Origin: Planctomycetota bacterium
GTDB lineage: Bacteria; Planctomycetota; GCA-002687715; DRQF01
Assembly (NCBI GenBank): GCA_015485455.1
Contig: WFTN01000195.1
Location: 1 to 14,724 of the forward strand
DNA: 14,724 bases
Reading direction: 5' to 3'
The translations under genes and the position numbers were made by a program. Below are positions 13,957-14,724 of the stretch, piece after piece (position 1 is the first letter of the stretch; every line of letters begins with the position of its first letter). Below the pieces are notes generated by a model. That model was not told where the DNA came from and ran no database searches. It saw only the letters and a list, made by a program, of their open reading frames with translations.

Positions 13957-14724
13957 TCAGCGTTCTTGGTTTTCGACAAAGTATACCTTGTCGAATCGAA
14001 GATCGACCCGGCGCAGACCTGCAATCCCTTTGGGTCGAGCGTGCTGAACTTGCCGTAGGTGCTCAATCTTGTTCTTGACGCTGAGTTCGATCAGATTTTG
14101 CGGGTGTTGAGTGCTTCGCCCCCAGGCGAGCATGGTGGGTCTTTGTTTCTGAGATTTTGGATCAAACCATGTGCGATCACTCACCAAAGAAATCTCTGGG
14201 CGATCTCGGCGCAGACGCCCTCCGTGGTTCGACACGTCGATGGCAAGGATGGTGATATCACGAAACAAAGGATCAGATTGGTAGGGAGCCATATCTTTGA
14301 GAATCTGAATACCCTCAGCAATAGCTTGGAGTAACCACTTTTCCTCATACTTCCCGGGATCAATTGCGAGGTCGCTCTCAGGGTGAATGGTGATAATGGG
14401 CGGAACCAAGTCTTCCTTGGCAATTTTGTAGGGTAAGAGCTCACCATATTGATCGACCAAAATATAACGACCTTCTACCTCGACCGCAGCATAGGGTTGG
14501 CGAAATTCAACTTCCACTTCGAGCCCACCTGGGAATTGGCGACGTACGGTAGTGACCCGGCGAACAAAGGGGCTGCTCTCATATACTTGTCGGACCACAG
14601 ATCCCAGGTTGGTATCGAAAATACTGATGGACTGCTCGTTCTTAGTGAGATGGTCAAACTCATGACTGACTTCAAGAGCGCCGGGCATGCCCTCTGGAAT
14701 ATGGGGAGTCGTTCTGGATAAGTC
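13957..14724 (-). CDS. FtsQ/DivIB-like cell-division protein, 5' end outside window
   Basis: The frame stays open from the ATG at 14688 back to the window edge, so the start and the expected N-terminal membrane anchor lie outside. Near its beginning is a POTRA/FtsQ-type pattern: SPFVRRVTTVRRQFPGGLEV, then EFRQPYAAVEVEGRYILVDQYGELLP. This is the familiar 'xxVxRxxPxxLxVxVxExxPxA...LVDxxGxxL' arrangement of FtsQ and DivIB. The C-terminal GLRRVDLRFDKVYFVE also matches the end of those proteins. FtsQ is a bitopic inner-membrane protein that links early and late divisome parts through FtsB and FtsL. The segment between the two, about 120 residues with basic and hydrophilic stretches, is less typical. 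The next gene downstream is not ftsA or ftsZ, so this may be a rearranged division cluster or a paralogue. The family call rests on pattern recognition alone. Confidence 0.6.
   Translation of the reverse strand, partial: DLSRTTPHIPEGMPGALEVSHEFDHLTKNEQSISIFDTNLGSVVRQVYESSPFVRRVTTVRRQFPGGLEVEVEFRQPYAAVEVEGRYILVDQYGELLPYKIAKEDLVPPIITIHPESDLAIDPGKYEEKWLLQAIAEGIQILKDMAPYQSDPLFRDITILAIDVSNHGGRLRRDRPEISLVSDRTWFDPKSQKQRPTMLAWGRSTQHPQNLIELSVKNKIEHLRQVQHARPKGIAGLRRVDLRFDKVYFVENQER

Noticed and set aside
1..14724. Mobile element, CRISPR array, tRNA or phage genes
   Set aside because: No transposase, integrase, regularly spaced repeats, tRNA cloverleaf or phage protein motif was found on either strand.

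Overview
The window comes from a bacterial chromosome of moderate GC content, with densely packed, mostly housekeeping genes. It holds eleven protein-coding genes, two of them cut by the window edges. I see no tRNA, rRNA, insertion sequence, phage gene or CRISPR array. A c-type cytochrome, a sensor kinase with a large extracytoplasmic domain and an FtsQ-like division protein suggest a Gram-negative-type envelope. A TMTC-like membrane/TPR protein and generally divergent housekeeping proteins would suit a Planctomycetota/PVC or similar deep lineage, but nothing here fixes the taxon and this placement is inference.

Layout. From 2 to 454 (+) is the end of a SO2930-like haem c protein. Facing it is a zinc-ribbon/DUF2007-like/TPR protein (508-1548, -). 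After a 266-bp divergent gap comes a TMTC-like polytopic membrane protein with a TPR-like tail (1815-3638, +). It converges, with one base between stop codons, on a coaD-ridA operon (4514 to 3640, -). The 192-bp gap upstream of coaD carries several short palindromes and separates it from metG (4707-6233, +). One base after metG, a TTG-started NtrY-like histidine kinase begins (6235-8259, +). After a 184-bp gap rich in CCTGA/TCAGG half-sites comes a ComEC/Rec2 channel protein (8444-10399, +). It converges on rpsI (10547-10945, -), which is closed by a clear intrinsic terminator and preceded by rplM (10973-11401, -) with a plausible promoter. Upstream on the same strand are a 751-residue multi-pass membrane protein (11630-13885, -) and the downstream part of an FtsQ/DivIB-like protein (13957-14724, -).

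How the genes relate. The recognisable core functions are CoA synthesis (coaD), removal of reactive enamine/imine intermediates (ridA), methionyl-tRNA synthesis (metG), two ribosomal proteins (rplM-rpsI) and probably cell division (ftsQ-like). The less ordinary content lies in four proteins: a sensor kinase apparently translated together with metG, a ComEC whose C-terminal metallo-beta-lactamase-like region appears to have lost its metal ligands, a TMTC-like protein whose usual acidic motifs look substituted, and a large membrane protein with an apparent glutamine-amidotransferase-like insert next to the FtsQ-like gene. I found no convincing new multi-gene defence or mobile system.
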